Assembly (NCBI RefSeq): GCF_019464495.1
Contig: NZ_CP080492.1
Coordinates: forward strand, 1,116,001 to 1,180,000
Origin: Leucobacter luti
GTDB taxonomy: Bacteria; Actinomycetota; Actinomycetes; Actinomycetales; Microbacteriaceae
Reading direction: 5' to 3'
Length of the DNA: 64,000 nucleotides
Position numbers and translations under genes: made by a program. Numbering within the stretch: position 1 is the first letter of the stretch; the number at the start of each line of letters is the position of its first letter. Under the pieces are notes generated by a model. It had not been told where the DNA came from. It saw only the letters and a program-made list of their open reading frames with translations, and did not search any database. Shown here one piece after another: positions 62,103 through 64,000 of this stretch.

Positions 62103-63788
62103 ATGACCTCACTCCCAATACGCACGTTCACCGCCGCTGCGCTCACACTCGGATTGCTCGCGCCCGCTGCTCCGGCTCTCGCGACGGATCTGCCGGCCGG
62201 AGCCGTCGTTGCGGCACCGCTGCAGAACATCTCGCTCGACCTGGTCGACCCAGCGCAGATCGAAACTGCTCATTCCCCCACAACCGCTGCAACTGTTGAG
62301 ACCCCCTCACGGAGCACTCGTGCAGCATTGCCCGACGACAATGAGATTGTAGAGATGCCAGATGCCGCGCTTCGTTCAGCGGTCATCGCGCAGGTGGGTG
62401 GTGGATCTACGCTAACCCGCGGTTCGATCCGCAAGCTCCAAGCGCTGAAGGCCCCTAACAGTGGAATCGCCGATCTCACCGGCCTCGAGTATGCCTCTCA
62501 ACTGAGCATCGTGGACCTGAGCCGAAACCCCATCACGACGCTCGAGCCGCTGCGCGGACTGAGCACGATCCGCCAGCTCAATGTCAGCAGCACACTCATC
62601 ACGGACATCTCGGCCGTAGCGACCATGCCGGAGATCAACTATCTTCAGTTCAACTGGACTGACGTGTCTGATCTTGAGCCCGTTCGCGACAAGATCCAGC
62701 TCTGGCGGATCGAGCTGGCCGCCACCCGGGTGTCGGATCTGGATCCGGTGCGTGGTCTGATCAACATGAGCGAGCTGTATTTCCAAGAGACACCCGTGAG
62801 CGACCTTTCCCCGCTTCAGCAGTTGGAGAAGCTCTACACTCTTTCGGCACCGAACACTGAAATCTCGGATTTGAGTCCCGTTGCCGGTCTCCCGCGCTTG
62901 GCGATTGTGAATGTCAATGGGGCGCGAGTTTCTGACCTTTCGATGGTGAACACCTGGCCCGGCCTCCGGCAGGTTGGGTTCCTCAATCAGCGCGTTACTG
63001 GCTTCCCTGTGGTGTCGTCGCGAACGGAATCGACGTATCGCACCACACAGGCCGTCACCGCACCGTTCCGGATGTTGGAAGACGTGGTGCTGACCGCAGG
63101 CGGCGACGCAACGACCACCGCCGAGGGGCTCACCCTGTGGGAACACATCGCTGAGGACGCCACCGAGCTCACCGCGACAGTCTCGGGCGATCCGCTTCCC
63201 GGCTCCGGCGCGACTTACTCTGCGCTGCTCTCATACCCGCTCACCCGGGCCGATTTCACGAATGGGGACCTCCTCACCGCAACTGTCGGCACCGCATACT
63301 CGTTCCAGTTCACCGTCGATTCCGGGTTCGAGGACGGGCCGTTCACGCTCACCGGAGGGTCGATCCCTGGGCTTGAACTTGCCGAGGATGGCGTGCTCGC
63401 TGGCACGCCCGCCGAGGACGGGACGTTCACGCTCGACGTGCGTCGCACCGACGCGTTCGGCAACATGATCGACCGGTCATATGCGGTGACTGTCGATGCG
63501 GCGAAAGTTGTGCCACCCGTGGATCCCCCGGTCACGCCTCCGGTTGATCCGCCGGTCACCCCACCGGTCGTGCCGCCGGTCGATCCTCCCGTTGGTCCGC
63601 CCACCAGCCCGACGATCTCCAATACCTTGAAGCCGACAGTCGCTGGCGCGGCGGCGCTCGCTACGACGGGGGCACCATCTCTGCCTGTCGGTCTCACGAT
63701 TGGGTTCCTGGCAATTCTGATCCTGGGCGGTGGCGCGCTCGTCCTCGCCCCGAAGCGCCGCAATCAGGCAGACGGCACGTCCGAGTAG
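62103..63788 (+). CDS. Internalin-like LRR surface protein with LAxTG anchor
   Basis: This 561-aa protein has a signal peptide ending ATDLPA, five to seven 22-residue leucine-rich repeats (LTGLEYASQLSIVDLSRNPI, then SDLEPVRD, SDLDPVRG, SDLSPLQQ, SDLSPVAG), an Ig-like/cadherin-like domain with GGSIPGLELAEDGVLAGTPA, a Pro/Val spacer of the PPVTPPVDPPV kind, and the sorting signal LATTG with a final helix and KRR tail. Such LRR proteins bind surfaces or other proteins. It follows the choice-of-anchor gene by 105 bp. An in-frame TTG at 62091 is an alternative start. Confidence 0.87.
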   Translation: MTSLPIRTFTAAALTLGLLAPAAPALATDLPAGAVVAAPLQNISLDLVDPAQIETAHSPTTAATVETPSRSTRAALPDDNEIVEMPDAALRSAVIAQVGGGSTLTRGSIRKLQALKAPNSGIADLTGLEYASQLSIVDLSRNPITTLEPLRGLSTIRQLNVSSTLITDISAVATMPEINYLQFNWTDVSDLEPVRDKIQLWRIELAATRVSDLDPVRGLINMSELYFQETPVSDLSPLQQLEKLYTLSAPNTEISDLSPVAGLPRLAIVNVNGARVSDLSMVNTWPGLRQVGFLNQRVTGFPVVSSRTESTYRTTQAVTAPFRMLEDVVLTAGGDATTTAEGLTLWEHIAEDATELTATVSGDPLPGSGATYSALLSYPLTRADFTNGDLLTATVGTAYSFQFTVDSGFEDGPFTLTGGSIPGLELAEDGVLAGTPAEDGTFTLDVRRTDAFGNMIDRSYAVTVDAAKVVPPVDPPVTPPVDPPVTPPVVPPVDPPVGPPTSPTISNTLKPTVAGAAALATTGAPSLPVGLTIGFLAILILGGGALVLAPKRRNQADGTSE

Positions 63789-63824
63789 CGGACGGCTTGC
63801 CTGCGCCGCAAGGTGCGTGCCCGC

Positions 63825-63863
63825 AGAGAGCGGTGCTCCTTCCTCGGAGGAGCACCGCTCTCT
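63825..63863. terminator. First of three consecutive hairpins after the LRR gene
   Basis: AGAGAGCGGTGCTCCT (63825-63840) pairs perfectly over 16 bp with its complement at 63848-63863 around a 7-nt loop. It follows the stop codon by 36 bp. Confidence 0.8.
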
Positions 63864-63891
63864 GCCGAAGAGCACCATTCCCGCGGGAGGT

Positions 63892-63918
63892 ACGCCGCTC
63901 CGTGAGGCGGAGCGGCGT
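63892..63918. terminator. Second hairpin
   Basis: ACGCCGCTCCG (63892-63902) pairs with CGGAGCGGCGT (63908-63918) around a 5-nt loop. Confidence 0.7.
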
Positions 63919-63920
63919 TC

Positions 63921-63950
63921 AGCTCCCATCGCACTGCGGCGATGGGAGCT
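63921..63950. terminator. Third hairpin
   Basis: AGCTCCCATCGC (63921-63932) pairs with GCGATGGGAGCT (63939-63950) around a 6-nt loop. The window ends 50 bp later with nothing further recognisable. Confidence 0.7.
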
Positions 63951-64000
63951 CCTGTGACCTGCGCACAAGCGCTGCCCAGTCTCGGATTTCGGGGCACGGG

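Noticed and set aside
1..64000. tRNA, rRNA, prophage, integrase or complete IS element
   Set aside because: I looked for clover-leaf anticodon regions, conserved rRNA strings, transposase DDE blocks and recombinase motifs and found none convincing.

Overview
The window is 64 kb of chromosome from a high-GC Gram-positive actinobacterium. Four-base start/stop overlaps run through the operons, start codons are often GTG or TTG, and there are Asp23/DUF2273 envelope-stress genes, DtxR- and CsoR-type boxes, and LAxTG sortase anchors. Gene content fits Microbacteriaceae and a Leucobacter-like organism is my best guess, but no rRNA or tRNA is present to confirm it. No CRISPR array or complete insertion sequence was found.

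Region 1 (about 1-7,600) is the unusual part. It is a minus-strand cluster of visibly lower GC than the rest. Read in transcription order it encodes a 109-aa peptide precursor ending in Cys, an APH-type kinase-like protein, a HopA1-family protein, an EpiD/LanD-like flavoprotein, a DUF418 membrane protein, a 127-aa orphan, an ABC ATPase and permease, and a TetR regulator of gamma-butyrolactone-receptor type that runs off the window edge. APH-like plus HopA1-like plus LanD-like enzymes without YcaO are the hallmark of class V lanthipeptides (lexapeptide, cacaoidin and pristinin types in Streptomyces). The predicted core holds two look-alike hexapeptides, TVVLRC and TWLLKC, the second ending at the C-terminal Cys. 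A perfect 16-bp palindrome sits between the -35 and -10 elements upstream of the precursor.

Region 2 (8,300-16,800) is a catabolic cluster: SDR, 6PGDH-fold dehydrogenase, D-2-hydroxyacid dehydrogenase, IlvD/Edd dehydratase, an amino-acid-type ABC importer and a GntR regulator. AT-rich inverted repeats lie upstream of both enzyme groups. Two of these genes carry -1 frameshifts at G5 runs. Region 3 (16,800-19,000) is a TetR/DHA2 efflux pair. Region 4 (19,100-29,250) is a GyrI-like protein and a six-gene siderophore uptake operon with every junction overlapping: binding protein, two FecCD permeases, ATPase, a fused IrtAB-like ABC protein and a siderophore-interacting reductase. A DtxR-like box and AraC-type direct repeats lie upstream.

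Region 5 (29,400-37,000) holds a DHA2 exporter with two CsoR-like boxes, an ABC-F protein, and a copper operon (secreted protein, CopA, YHS protein) under a perfect CsoR-like palindrome. Region 6 (37,000-41,600) is an FMN reductase and a long Asp23/AmaP/DUF2273 operon ending in an ECF sigma factor and two more Asp23-like genes. Region 7 (41,600-45,600) has an 8-bp-period repeat, YbdK, a Rho_N-like protein, a Mug-type glycosylase and an aldo/keto reductase. Region 8 (45,750-51,490) joins a LysA-like decarboxylase to an amino-acid ABC importer, opposite a PucR-type regulator. Region 9 (51,468-64,000) holds a PaaX/YqeB pair with a 36-bp palindrome, a tandem GNAT protein, small membrane proteins, a frameshifted ABC-F gene, a DesK/DesR-like two-component system opposite a COG2426 transporter, ArfB, and two LAxTG-anchored surface proteins.
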